NCBI GenBank assembly: GCA_030272585.1
Contig: BSYQ01000004.1
Location: 1,364,001 to 1,428,000, forward strand
DNA: 64,000 nt
Origin: Bryopsis sp. KO-2023
Taxonomy: Eukaryota > Chlorophyta > Ulvophyceae > Bryopsidales > Bryopsidaceae
Reading direction: 5' to 3'
Numbering within the stretch: the stretch's first letter is position 1; each line of letters begins with the position of its first letter. Positions 48,382 to 58,200 of the stretch are shown here, piece by piece. A program made the translations under genes and the position numbers. The notes beneath the pieces are model-generated. The model saw nothing but the letters and a program-made list of their open reading frames with translations, did not search any database and had not been told where the DNA came from.

Positions 48382-48781
48382 ACATGATGCTGCTCGAGTT
48401 CCGACTCGGGCTTCCTTGGGTTCGGCGGGCTATGACCTTTACTCGCCCCAGGATTATGTTATTCCAGCTTGGAATAACGGTCTGGTTGATATGGGTGTGG
48501 CGGTTGAAATCCCTCAAGGTTATTATGGTCGGTTGGAAATTCGTTCGGGTCTCTGTGCCAGGTTCAAGTTATTTCTGGGTGCTGGGGTTATTGACAGTGA
48601 CTATAGGGGTTCTTTGATTGCGGTTCTTTTTAACTTCTCCTCTGAAGATTTTTACATTAAAGCGGGTGATAGGGTGGTTCAATTACTTTTGGAAAAAATT
48701 GTTACTCCTCAAGTAATTATTGCAGATTCTTTGTCCCTTACGGATCGTGGTTTGGGTAGTTTTGGGTCTACCGGCAGTTAG
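48362..48781 (+). CDS. Trimeric-type dUTPase encoded by the LINE
   Basis: dUTPase hydrolyses dUTP to dUMP and pyrophosphate, which keeps uracil out of newly made DNA. All five motifs of the homotrimeric family are visible in 139 residues: 1, LGSAGYDLYS; 2, RLEIRSGLCAR; 3, GAGVIDSDYRG with the catalytic Asp and the Tyr of the uracil-binding hairpin; 4, GDRVVQLLLEKI; 5, RGLGSFGSTG. The length is normal for a complete subunit. It starts 20 bp before the RT stop codon, in the +1 frame relative to RT, so translation may use re-initiation or frameshifting. The frame has no internal stop, although the linked RT is truncated. Cellular dUTPase carried by chance in the insert is possible but less likely given the overlap. 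Confidence 0.88.
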   Translation: MLRVLLKHDAARVPTRASLGSAGYDLYSPQDYVIPAWNNGLVDMGVAVEIPQGYYGRLEIRSGLCARFKLFLGAGVIDSDYRGSLIAVLFNFSSEDFYIKAGDRVVQLLLEKIVTPQVIIADSLSLTDRGLGSFGSTGS

Positions 48782-48873
48782 TGCCTGATGCTCTGTGTTT
48801 TTTGTTTTTTTTGTTTTTGTTTGTTTTTTGGTTCCAAACATTCGTCTGTTCACATTGGTGTACATTTTTCCGC

Positions 48874-50064
48874 AATAGAAGCTAATTACACAAGTCCGCA
48901 ATAGAAGCTAATTACACAAGTCCGTATTTATGTCCACAATCCATCAACCTCAAACCCAATACTGTGTCTACCCTCGATCAAAAGCAAAAGAATCAAACGA
49001 CAAAGAAGATCGCTCCAAAAAAGCGTTACCCTGAGGCCGATGTAAAGAAAGAGAGAGCTGCTGCCACGCTCTTTCAACAACAACTGAAACCGGGAGATCT
49101 TGACAAGTCGCAACTGCGCGGGATAAAGAACGAATCAAATGACCACTGTCCGAAGAAAACCCGCCAAAAGACTCGGCCGCAAAACAGATAAAATCAAACC
49201 CCAAACGATGACATTTCTCAGCCACTTGAGCCTTGCGATCCACACAACGTAAAATGCCCGCCCCCGCTTCGCGAGTAGCCCGAGCCAAAGTGGCTTGCTG
49301 TAAAGGACAATCAATAACACACGCCTTACCATGCCGCCAAGACGGAAAAAATACGTCGGCCGGACGCTCAAAAGAAGAATCTACGTGCAACTCCATGCGA
49401 GGACGCACACCCGCCGACCGAGAAAAATGGAACAAAAAGTAATAGAAGCTAATTACACAAGTCCGTATTTATGTCCACAATCCATCAACCTCAAACCCAA
49501 TACTGTGTCTACCCTCGATCAAAAGCAAAAGAATCAAACGACAAAGAAGATCGCTCCAAAAAAGCGTTACCCTGAGGCCACGCTCTTTCAAAAGTAATAG
49601 AAGCTAATTACACAAGTCCGTATTTATGTCCACAATCCATCAACCTCAAACCCAATACTGTGTCTACCCTCGATCAAAAGCAAAAGAATCAAACGACAAA
49701 GAAGATCGCTCCAAAAAAGCGTTACCCTGAGGCCGATGTAAAGAAAGAGAGAGCTGCTGCCACGCTCTTTCAACAACAACTGAAACCGGGAGATCTTGAC
49801 AAGTCGCAACTGCGCGGGATAAAGAACGAATCAAATGACCACTGTCCGAAGAAAACCCGCCAAAAGACTCGGCCGCAAAACAGATAAAATCAAACCCCAA
49901 ACGATGACATTTCTCAGCCACTTGAGCCTTGCGATCCACACAACGTAAAATGCCCGCCCCCGCTTCGCGAGTAGCCCGAGCCAAAGTGGCTTGCTGTAAA
50001 GGATGCGAAACAGTGACATCAATAACACACGCCTTACCATGCCGCCAAGACGGAAAAAATACGT
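48874..50064 (-). repeat. Head-to-tail array of truncated RLE-element 3' ends
   Basis: Units on the plus strand start at 48874, 48900, 49441, 49596 and 50065 with AATAGAAGCTAATTACACAA and extend to different truncation points (26, 541, 155 and 469 bp). They are near-identical where they overlap. The unit at 48900 lacks about 12 bp, removing the VTVSH residues of the endonuclease core. The unit at 49441 lacks 27 bp flanked by GCC repeats. Confidence 0.85.
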
Positions 50065-50132
50065 AATAGAAGCTAATTACACAAGTCCGTATTTATGTCC
50101 ACAATCCATCAACCTCAAACCCAATACTGTGT

Positions 50133-51955
50133 CTACCCTCGATCAAAAGCAAAAGAATCAAACGACAAAGAAGATCGCTCCAAAAAAGCGTTACCCTGAG
50201 GCCGATGTAAAGAAAGAGAGAGCTGCTGCCACGCTCTTTCAACAACAACTGAAACCGGGAGATCTTGACAAGTCGCAACTGCGCGGGATAAAGAACGAAT
50301 CAAATGACCACTGTCCGAAGAAAACCCGCCAAAAGACTCGGCCGCAAAACAGATAAAATCAAACCCCAAACGATGACATTTCTCAGCCACTTGAGCCTTG
50401 CGATCCACACAACGTAAAATGCCCGCCCCCGCTTCGCGAGTAGCCCGAGCCAAAGTGGCTTGCTGTAAAGGATGCGAAACAGTGACATCAATAACACACG
50501 CCTTACCATGCCGCCAAGACGGAAAAAATACGTCGGCCGGACGCTCAAAAGAAGAATCTACGTGCAACTCCATGCGAGGACGCACACCCGCCGACCGAGA
50601 AAAATGGAACAAAAAGTTCCGGATACTATTATGACGAGCCAAAACACTGCCCCCCACTTGGCACATGATAGCATGATCACCAAAAACATCCATGGACGAA
50701 TGACACATGGGACAAACAGCGCCATCCTCATACATGGGGAGACCCAACCGCCATCGTAATAAAATATTGAACGCCGCCGAAGAAAGCTCCGTCCCCAACG
50801 CCTGATTAGGCAAAGCAGAAAGGTAAGCCCCAGAATAAGGAAGAGAGAGACTTCGCAAACGCGCCTCATCCCGCCGGAACCCTTGACGCAAAAGAGCATC
50901 AAACCGCCGCTCCCCAACCAGCAACGTCAACGCTTTCTGGGTAACCTGCTCCTTCGCGAACCACTCCTCGGGGGAACTGAGTGCTGCTGGCGGCAAAATA
51001 TCATCAAGTTGCACAGCGGCAAAGCTCCACGAAGGATGGTTTGAAGAAAGAGAAACCCCCGAAAGAATCGACACATCATGACGAACAAAATGTAGAGAAG
51101 AAAAATAGGCTACTGCATGAAACCAACTTCCAGACGAAATCCCAAGTCCCCCACTACGAACCGGCAGGCTGGTTTGCAACCAAGCCATCGAAGATAAAGA
51201 TAAACAAAAAAACTGTTCCATAGAATCCCGTAACAAACCATCAAAGCGGTCCAAGAAGTGTTGGACACTGCTATACAAACAAGGAGGAGTAGTGCGAAAA
51301 AGATGCACTACTCGACATGCCCCTAAACAGGAGCGCAAAAAAAGAAATTGAAGCTGAGAATCAGCAACCTCAGAAATACACTCAACCAACGACTTAACTT
51401 GCTCATATCGACGATCTAAAAACGGTGTAACCCACTCATCAGACCCAAACGGGGCCCCCAACACATCCGCCCCCCAACAAGAACCAAACGAACGTGACAA
51501 TTCCCTAGGAAGCGAATCCGCGGAAGGAGCTGAAGGCCAAAAAAGTTCACATTTGTGACGATTAATGTGAATCCCATGATGGGGGCCTAAATCACAAAGA
51601 AACTGAAAAAAACTGGACACTTGGTCAACTGGACCCCCAATGGTGCCGTCATCTAAATACCATAAATCCAAAGGAACAGAACACACTTCTCGAACTTCTT
51701 GAAGCACCTTTTCCAAACCCAAAGAAAATAAAAAGGGTGCCAAAGGATCCCCTTGCTGCACTCCAATGTGACTAAAAAGTGTACGGTCCCCACACACTAG
51801 ACGACAAGGCTGAGAATATGAAGAAAAAACCCATTCCGCCATATCTGGAAAATGGGTATTAACCTCATGAAAAACAGAAGTTCGATTCACCAAATTGAAA
51901 GCATTCTCCATGTCGATCTTTAAGAAAACAAAATCAGACGAAGCATGGAAGCTGG
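50133..51955 (-). CDS. Reverse transcriptase with CCHC finger and PD-(D/E)XK (restriction-like) endonuclease
   Basis: An open frame runs from the truncation point (51955) to the stop at 50133; the first in-frame ATG is at 51911. It begins inside the RT domain (FLKIDMENAFN, box A). Box B is QQGDPLAPFLFSLGLE and box C is WYLDDGTIGG. About 240 residues later is a Cys/His finger, CPMCHSSMDVFGDHAIMC, followed by a restriction-like endonuclease core with RPADVFFPSW and ACVIDVTV, the latter supplying the metal-binding Asp. This order, RT then finger then RLE, is that of R2/NeSL-like elements, which nick a target and prime cDNA synthesis on it. The N-terminal DNA-binding part and the start of RT are lost, so the copy is dead. 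Confidence 0.85.
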
Positions 51956-52743
51956 GTGGCTTCTTCGCGTGTAATTATGTTATGTTATGTTATGTTATTT
52001 ATCCCTCGTACGAGGTGGTGGTGGTTGCATTTCATGAGAATTGATGGATGCCGAAAACAGCGGGCGTTCTCCACAATCCCTGAAAAGGAACCATCCGACG
52101 GAACAAGGCATGAAAGTTTCATTTTTGCATGGTTGTACAACCATGTAATGGAGACTTGGGCTGATTCTCTTCCCCTCTATCCAAGCAAAAATAACAACAA
52201 TACATGCTTGCATGTGTTTACGACTTGGTTCCTCTGTTCAGGGTCAGCGCGTTTTTGCGGGGGGGTATATCACACAGTCGTTTTCTAGAAATTGTTTGGT
52301 TTTCATGATTTTGTTTTGGCTGAATGCTGACGAAGGAATCTTAATTCTCCACCTAGGTGAATTTTCGAAAGAACAGGCCTGTTTTTCCAAAACATGAATG
52401 CTCTTCTGGGACGAACGCTATAGTTGAAAAACGATTCCCTGGATATTGATGTGGATCAGAGGTTTATCGTTCAGAAGGTAACCAACAGATCGCGTGTATG
52501 ATAAACCCCCTTATGAGGGGTAGTGGGGCAAGCGCAAGGCAAAGTTTTGCGAAGCACCTTCTATTTTTAATTCAAATCGTTCACCTTCTGCAGGGTAGAC
52601 GATCCCCACAACTTATAACTTGACTTAGCAAGGCCCTTTTCTGTTGGGCATCTCCCATAGTATGCTTTTCAACTGCCACTGAGGTGGCTACTTTGAAGCG
52701 ACCCAGACAACGTGTGATCCTTGATGGAACTGAGACAAAGGCT
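51956..52743. other. Intergenic with (TTATG)n and an 18-bp palindrome
   Basis: A TATGT pentanucleotide run lies at about 51976-51998, exactly where the RLE element is truncated. A perfect palindrome with half CATGGTTGT lies at 52128-52145. No coding exon seen. Confidence 0.5.
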
Positions 52744-53102
52744 TCGGTCCACAGGGGCCAATGTGAATGCTCGTACTAGCAGTATAGTAGACAAAACGGC
52801 ACTATGCTGCCTATGCTGGACACCCAGACTTTATTCAACTGCCGTTGGACAATGGAGCTGAAAAAATGCCCAGGCCAAGGATGGGGAAACTCCCTTGTTT
52901 TGGGTAGCGTATTTTGTACTTCCAAGCCAGTGAAGTTTTGAAGAAGGCTGGTTCTGATCTCAGTATCAAGGACAGGAAAGGGAATACGAGCAAAGATGAA
53001 ATCTGTCGGTGCTTGGGGAGCCCTGATGGCTTTTTGGGTTGTAGGGAAGAAACATGCGAAGAAAGAGAGACGGAACGCCTCCAACAAATTCTGAAAGGTT
53101 GA
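52744..53102 (+). pseudogene. Degenerate terminal exon of the protease-ankyrin family
   Basis: The plus strand matches the 353-nt terminal exon (GTGAATGCTCG.. through the Cys-rich tail), but indels break the ankyrin part near 52800 and 52910. The tail itself remains open from 52914: EVLKKAGSDLSIKDRKGNTS, then CREETCEERETERLQQILKG and a stop. Two conserved Gly of the tail motif are replaced (CGEGE to CEERE). No other family exons are recognised immediately upstream, so this is an isolated remnant. Confidence 0.7.
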
Positions 53103-53535
53103 TTTTCCAAAGGAGCAGTGTTTGATTTCTTTTCGTTTCAGTGTAGACCAAAACATGTTTGGAGGGGTGTGGAGCAATAGTGATTCTTTTTGGACATGAT
53201 GCAAAACCCTTTTCACGGATTGAATGGCGAAGATTGTGTGCAAAGACTCAGGGGCTCTGAAGGGAGTTTTTTTTTTTACGTTGAACAAATCTTGTAGACA
53301 AATGCCTGTGCCAAATGAAAAATGGATCACAACCAATAGATGAGCCTGCTTCGACGGAGAGAAACTATAGGCTTTCTTTCCAGTGATGTGGGCGAGGCTT
53401 CATTCAAGCTCTACAGAAATATGTTGCTGTGAGTTTTGAGCAAGAAAGCTGCACGAATAAAAAGTGTGGTATGGGTCGATAACCAAAAAAAAGCCTCCTC
53501 GCCCATAGAGAGGCATGTCACAAAACGAGAATTTC

Positions 53536-53900
53536 TCAGTGGTTGGCAAAGCACCACTGTATGAAATAGGATGAATTCTGCAGGATCAATTCCAGCTGGT
53601 CGGCTTTAAAGCCAATAGTGTCTTTTGGTGAAAACACATAAAACGATTCTGTTGCTGTTGTTTGCTCCTGGTCAAGATTGCTATCGGTGGGGTCCAAATC
53701 AGGTTTTTCTGGCTTCTCGTCTTGCACCGCCTCCGCGTCAACACCTGATTGAGGTTGGGCACCTCCATTCTAGTCACGTTGATCATGTTATCCAGCTTTT
53801 TGCCTTTTCTCCACATGGAAAAAAGACACCACGACAAGGAGAATTATCACTACAACAGTGGCAGTCAGCACCACCCCTATGCTGAAGCCACTCTCGTTTG
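53536..53900 (-). CDS. Possible single-pass membrane protein, C-terminal exons
   Basis: The minus strand at about 53900-53810 encodes TNESGFSIGVVLTATVVVII and further Val/Leu residues up to HVEKR, a convincing transmembrane helix followed by basic residues. A second frame at about 53735-53536 encodes an acidic, soluble tail (DEKPEKPDLDPTDSN onward) ending at a stop. Joining them needs a splice near 53740, where a CAG/GTG boundary is available. Upstream exons could not be identified. No family recognised; it could be a type I receptor-like fragment. Confidence 0.35.
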
Positions 53901-54439
53901 TTTTCTTCTTTTGGTCCCAACAGCAGTTATCTCTGGATCAGGATGTGTACAAAATATATTATTAGCAATGCAATTGTTGTTAATATTCTTTTCTTTTGAA
54001 AAGGGCAAAGTAAGGAGTTCAGTTGTACAGCATCCCAGCAGTATTACAGCGGTGGTCAAATTTACTGCAATTATATCATCAGCTTGATCAAGTACAGCAA
54101 CGGATGCCATTTTTGCTTCTGTTTTCCGTAGTGATATCGAAGTAAGATCGAAGTAAGATCGTAGTAAGATCGATCTTGCTCAACCACATTGAATGAAATG
54201 TCTATTCCTCTACAAAACCATCAGCAAGATCTGAGCCGAAAAACTTACATCTTCCTGGGAAGCGAGCTTGATACACAGCTGATCAAACACCCCTGGAAAA
54301 AACCGTTGCCCTCTGGAATTGCAAGTGAGCAACAGGGTAGTCTGATGCACAGCAAGAAAAAAAGAAAAAGATGATTTCCAACAGCAATGATGAGCAAGCT
54401 TCAGGAGTCCATCACACAGATTTTCCTCGGTACCATCAA

Positions 54440-54635
54440 AGCTGACATTTTCACAGGGTGGAAATTTCTGCACTCTGGAAGTCTCAGGTCACCATGTCCA
54501 GTTCACGTGCTAATATCCATGCAAAATTTTCGAAACACTGATGCGGGCACATATGTGTTAATGTTTGACTGCTTTGAATCCACTCATGTGGATCTCAACC
54601 TCTTTGCCGTTCATATCATCCTACCCAAACGATGA
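54440..54635 (+). pseudogene. Possible Ig-like domain remnant
   Basis: The plus strand has a B-strand-like SGHHVQFTC in one frame and, 40-50 bp later in another frame, NTDAGTYVLMFDC, resembling the D-x-G-x-Y-x-C signature of immunoglobulin V-type domains, then a hydrophobic G-strand-like end. The frame change suggests a damaged exon. Its 3' end is repeated in front of the copy at 36599. The domain assignment rests on short motifs only. Confidence 0.3.
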
Positions 54636-55023
54636 CATGTGCCCCAGATTCTTACCCCACGAGTTTTCTTTCCTCAAGGAAATTCGCCAGAACCAGGCTT
54701 GGTTCTGAAAAACTGAGCCGGCTGCAAAGGCGTGAAAAGACTTTTCTTCGAAGAAAATTTTAGAATCATTGACTTACATCAATCAATCAATTATTACATG
54801 TTGCCTGAGGAGCCACTCTCGACCCACCTCAGGACTTTTTCCACATAAAAAGTTTTCCACAGCCCAAGTTCTGAAACCAAGTTATGCCCTGTCCCAAGGC
54901 AGCAAAACATCTATTTACCTGGCTTTTGTTCGTCATCACTGATTGATTGACTGATTGCACAACGAGAACGAACACGAGATTCGTCTCCTTGGACGAGTAT
55001 TTTGGCGCCAACAAGAATTCTCC

Positions 55024-55137
55024 CTCTGTTGTGTCGAGATAGACCCCCCGTCAACCTGATCCAACTCGACATCGCGTTGCGTCAGCTCGGCGTCGAGTTG
55101 GATCAGGTCGACAGGGGTCTATCCCGACACAACAGAG
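55024..55137. repeat. Long near-perfect inverted repeat (hairpin) upstream of a protease copy
   Basis: Arms at 55024-55070 and 55092-55137 (about 46 bp each, few mismatches) flank a 21-bp spacer. The positions correspond to a short unpaired stretch (AAGGTGCAG-like) in the equivalent upstream regions at 36480 and 45830, so the hairpin is an insertion specific to this copy, about 110 bp before the ATG. Confidence 0.8.
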
Positions 55138-55140
55138 GGG

Positions 55141-55182
55141 ACTTGTACGAAGTGCAAGTGAAATCATATGAAAGGACCAGCT
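55141..55182 (+). promoter_or_regulatory. Conserved upstream palindrome of the plus-strand protease copy
   Basis: ACTTGTAC-GAA-GTGCAAGT (one mismatch to the palindrome) followed by GAAATCATATGAAAGGACC, 89 bp before the ATG at 55248. Same spacing as at 36491 and 45806. Confidence 0.5.
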
Positions 55183-55247
55183 TCCGGTGTCCCCGTCCGG
55201 ATCGTTCTTGGCAGCACGAATTCAAAGTTTGCTGGGTTCAGATGAAA

Positions 55248-58200
55248 ATGAACGCTATTTGTTTTCATGCGACGTTTGCCTTGCTTGCCTTGCTGGTCGC
55301 AACGACGCTCGTTTTCTCAGGAGTGTCAGGTAGCATCAGTTTCGTTGTTTTGGCTGGTCTGCGCGACTTTTCCGTTTGACTGTGCGCCCTGTCATTTTGA
55401 TAGTGTCGAGTTTTGCAGCATCTCCACGAAACGGAGGCTGGAGCCGGCAGGTGGGCCGATCTATTGCGACTGTCAATTCTAGTTTGTTTGGGGAAGGGCT
55501 GAGGTCTTGACGACTACTCGCCTCGTTCAGGAGACTAACTTGACGGAATCCGATCCGATCGCCACGATCGCAAGGAACCTCCTTCAGGACGCAGGTCTAT
55601 TCGTCAAGGTACTGTTTTGGTTGTACTCACGCCAACAGTACGCCAACCTCCGCACGTTCTCTGTATCGTTCCGATCCAATGCGCTTTCTGAATGTGAAAA
55701 TTGGCTTGGGGCAGGGAGGCCACCCTGCACCTGAAGGTAGATTCACGTACGCGTGCTCGTTGAGGGAGACTGGCACTCGAGCGCATGGCTGCGGTGGGGC
55801 CTTGGTGGCAAAAAAGTGGGTTTTGACGGCGGCCCATTGCGTCTCGGGACCAGGCTCTGTTGGGGCTACGCCGATTGTGTATGTGGGGGCGCATGGAATA
55901 AACGATAAAGCCGGTTCTGAGGTAATAATCGTTCATCAGGGCGGTATGTTTTGGCGTTTGCAAAGTGCATTTCGAGACATGGAACGCCAATGAGTGTGAA
56001 TTTCAGTTTTTGCTGATGTCACAGCACAGGTCTACCGCCTTGAAACATATCGACATTACATACCTGATTGAAATTCTCAATTGATAGCTACTATTCGTGA
56101 TGAACACGGAACGATCTGGACTGCAGGTGATACCCTCAGTGAAAGTATTTGTCCATGAAGGCTGGACGGGAAATGGGGACGATGGCAATGACATTGCTTT
56201 GCTCCTGCTGGAGAGGGAGTCCACAAAAACGCCAGTTAGGCTGCCGGATGCATCCCAGCAGCTGGGGACAAGTCAAATAGTGGCGGCTCTCGGTTGGGGC
56301 AGGATTTCGGACAAGGGACCTCTGCCAAGCACCCTCCAAGTGGCTGATGACCTTGAATACGTCGAAAACATAAACTGCTTGAATGTTTGGTTCCAAATTA
56401 AAGACAACATGATGTGCGCCCATGCTACCTCTCAGGGAACATGCCAAGGCAAGTGTTGATGTGATCGTCAGAGAACAGATTTATTGCTTTCAAATTGAAG
56501 GTATGCTCATCTACCGTTCACGATGTGTACCTATATCCATCCTATAGCTATCACAGCTGAGTTGCGACGGACTTTTTTGTGGCAGGTGATTCTGGGGGCC
56601 CCCTTGTGATCCCTGATGAAGGTGGAGTTCCAGATTTCGACCTCCTGGTTGGCTTGGTTTCTTTTGGTCCTGATGATTGTGGAGGCTCAGAGGAGAGCAG
56701 GTTCAAACCAGGAGTGTACACCAGGGTCAGCTCTTTTCGCCAATGGATTGATGAAAAAATGGTAGGTTTCTTTTTTGCATTTGATAGGTTGTTTCTGACA
56801 CTTCGTGCTTGTGTGCTCTGAACAAACCAATCGATCAAATCATTCATTTGTACTCCTGAGGAACAAAAAAAGTCATCATCCCTTTTGGTTTGGATCTTTT
56901 ACACATCTCAAAAGCTATTTGTTTTTGTTTGAAGGGTTCACAAACTTCTTCCCCTGAGATATCCCCATCCAATGAGGCTGAGAGTCCAGCTGAAAATACT
57001 GATGATGCTGCCGAGGTAATTCTCGATCGCATAGTTTGGATTATCCCACACTTCTGGTTTGGATCGTTCGTGGAATTCAGATGTAGTAAATTCCATTTCA
57101 GTTGCAGTTTGGTGAAGTACTACGATTAAATGAATATGAATGCCTCGCCCTAAACCCCGCCCTAGTTGGCACAAGTCCTATCAGCTATGACAAACTCTGG
57201 CGTGAATTTCTCGTGAAATTGTTTTGAAACAGGGAATATGCCGCGAGGATTGTGACAAACTGAATGTTGCACTCTATTATGCCGCCGGTTCTGGGAACCT
57301 CGACAAAGTCAAGGTACTCTAGTTTTTATGGTTGCTTTTGTATTGAAGCCAAATAAGAAACTACTAGCCAAAGTGGAGGTGTGCTTGTTGATTTTCAGGA
57401 GCTGCTTTCAAAGGGTGCGGATCCGTCATCCACAAATGGAGAGTGGAAATTTACTCCATTGCATGGTGCTGCTCAGGAGGGTCATGTGGAGATTGTTGAA
57501 ATACTGATTGGAAAAGGTGATTGGCTTCCTGTTTTTGCATGGTAATGACACATGGTAAAACACAGAAATTCTCACTGCCTTTTCCCAAGGGCACCTGATT
57601 CAGACAAGGAACACTAAAAAGAAGAAATCAGGAATGTGACAGACTATTGCTGTGCAAACATCGATATGATAAAACACGGACTGAAAATCCTTCCACCTGC
57701 AATTTTTTCAACAGCATGGTGTGTAAAGTATGTTTTCGCATGCCAAAGCTGTTCCAAGTGCCATGCAATATTATTATTTGCAACCCATTTTGATTTTTTT
57801 GAAGTAGATCCTTACAGCAGGTAGTGAGTATTTTGTTCTTGGACAAAAGCATGGTAACACTGCCTCCATTCTGTGTTATAATGTCACTTTGTTTCTAAGC
57901 TCTGTCTAGTTCCAAGTCGATGAAAGAACACTTCGTTCAATGATAATTGTTGCAGGTGCTGACATTGATGCCCAGAATGATCATGGCTCAACTGCATTAG
58001 CTTATGCTGCACAATTCGGTCAGTTGGATGCTGCCAAGGCCTTGGTCAGAGCAGGTGAGCTTTTATACAGGAGCTCTTTGTTTTTTTTGTTTTTTTTTGT
58101 TTTTTTCACCCCCTTGCAGCTTTGGTGGAAAAAAAAAATTGTGGATATGATATGGACACTGCTTTCGCGATAAAACACAAGGTTGCAGTGTTTTTCCATG

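Larger units (their letters stand above)
47062..48865 (+). mobile_element. 5'-truncated LINE-type retrotransposon with overlapping dUTPase ORF
   Basis: The insertion carries the C-terminal part of a non-LTR reverse transcriptase followed by a dUTPase reading frame, then about 85 bp of T-rich 3' sequence. The 5' part of the element (RT fingers, endonuclease, ORF1) is missing. The left border is approximate because the frame is open into the preceding low-complexity DNA. The right border meets the 3' end of the RLE-type element at about 48866-48874. No target-site duplication could be identified, because another element occupies the 3' flank. Confidence 0.8.
48874..51955 (-). mobile_element. 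RLE-type non-LTR retrotransposon with tandem 5'-truncated copies of its 3' end
   Basis: On the minus strand a 5'-truncated main copy (about 51955 to 50065) ends in TGTAATTAGCTTCTATT. It is followed head to tail by three further 5'-truncated copies (50064-49596, 49595-49441, 49440-48900) and a 26-bp stub (48899-48874), each ending in the same 3' terminus. Two copies carry internal deletions (27 bp near 49580; about 12 bp near 49302). The 5' boundary at about 51956 abuts a (TTATG)n microsatellite. Confidence 0.85.

Noticed and set aside
48874..50064. Regularly repeated units as a CRISPR-like array
   Set aside because: Units are variable-length truncations of a retrotransposon 3' end joined directly, not short repeats with unique spacers, and the genome is eukaryotic.
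52776..53336. 186-codon minus-strand open frame
   Set aside because: It is antisense to the recognisable terminal-exon remnant at 52744-53102.
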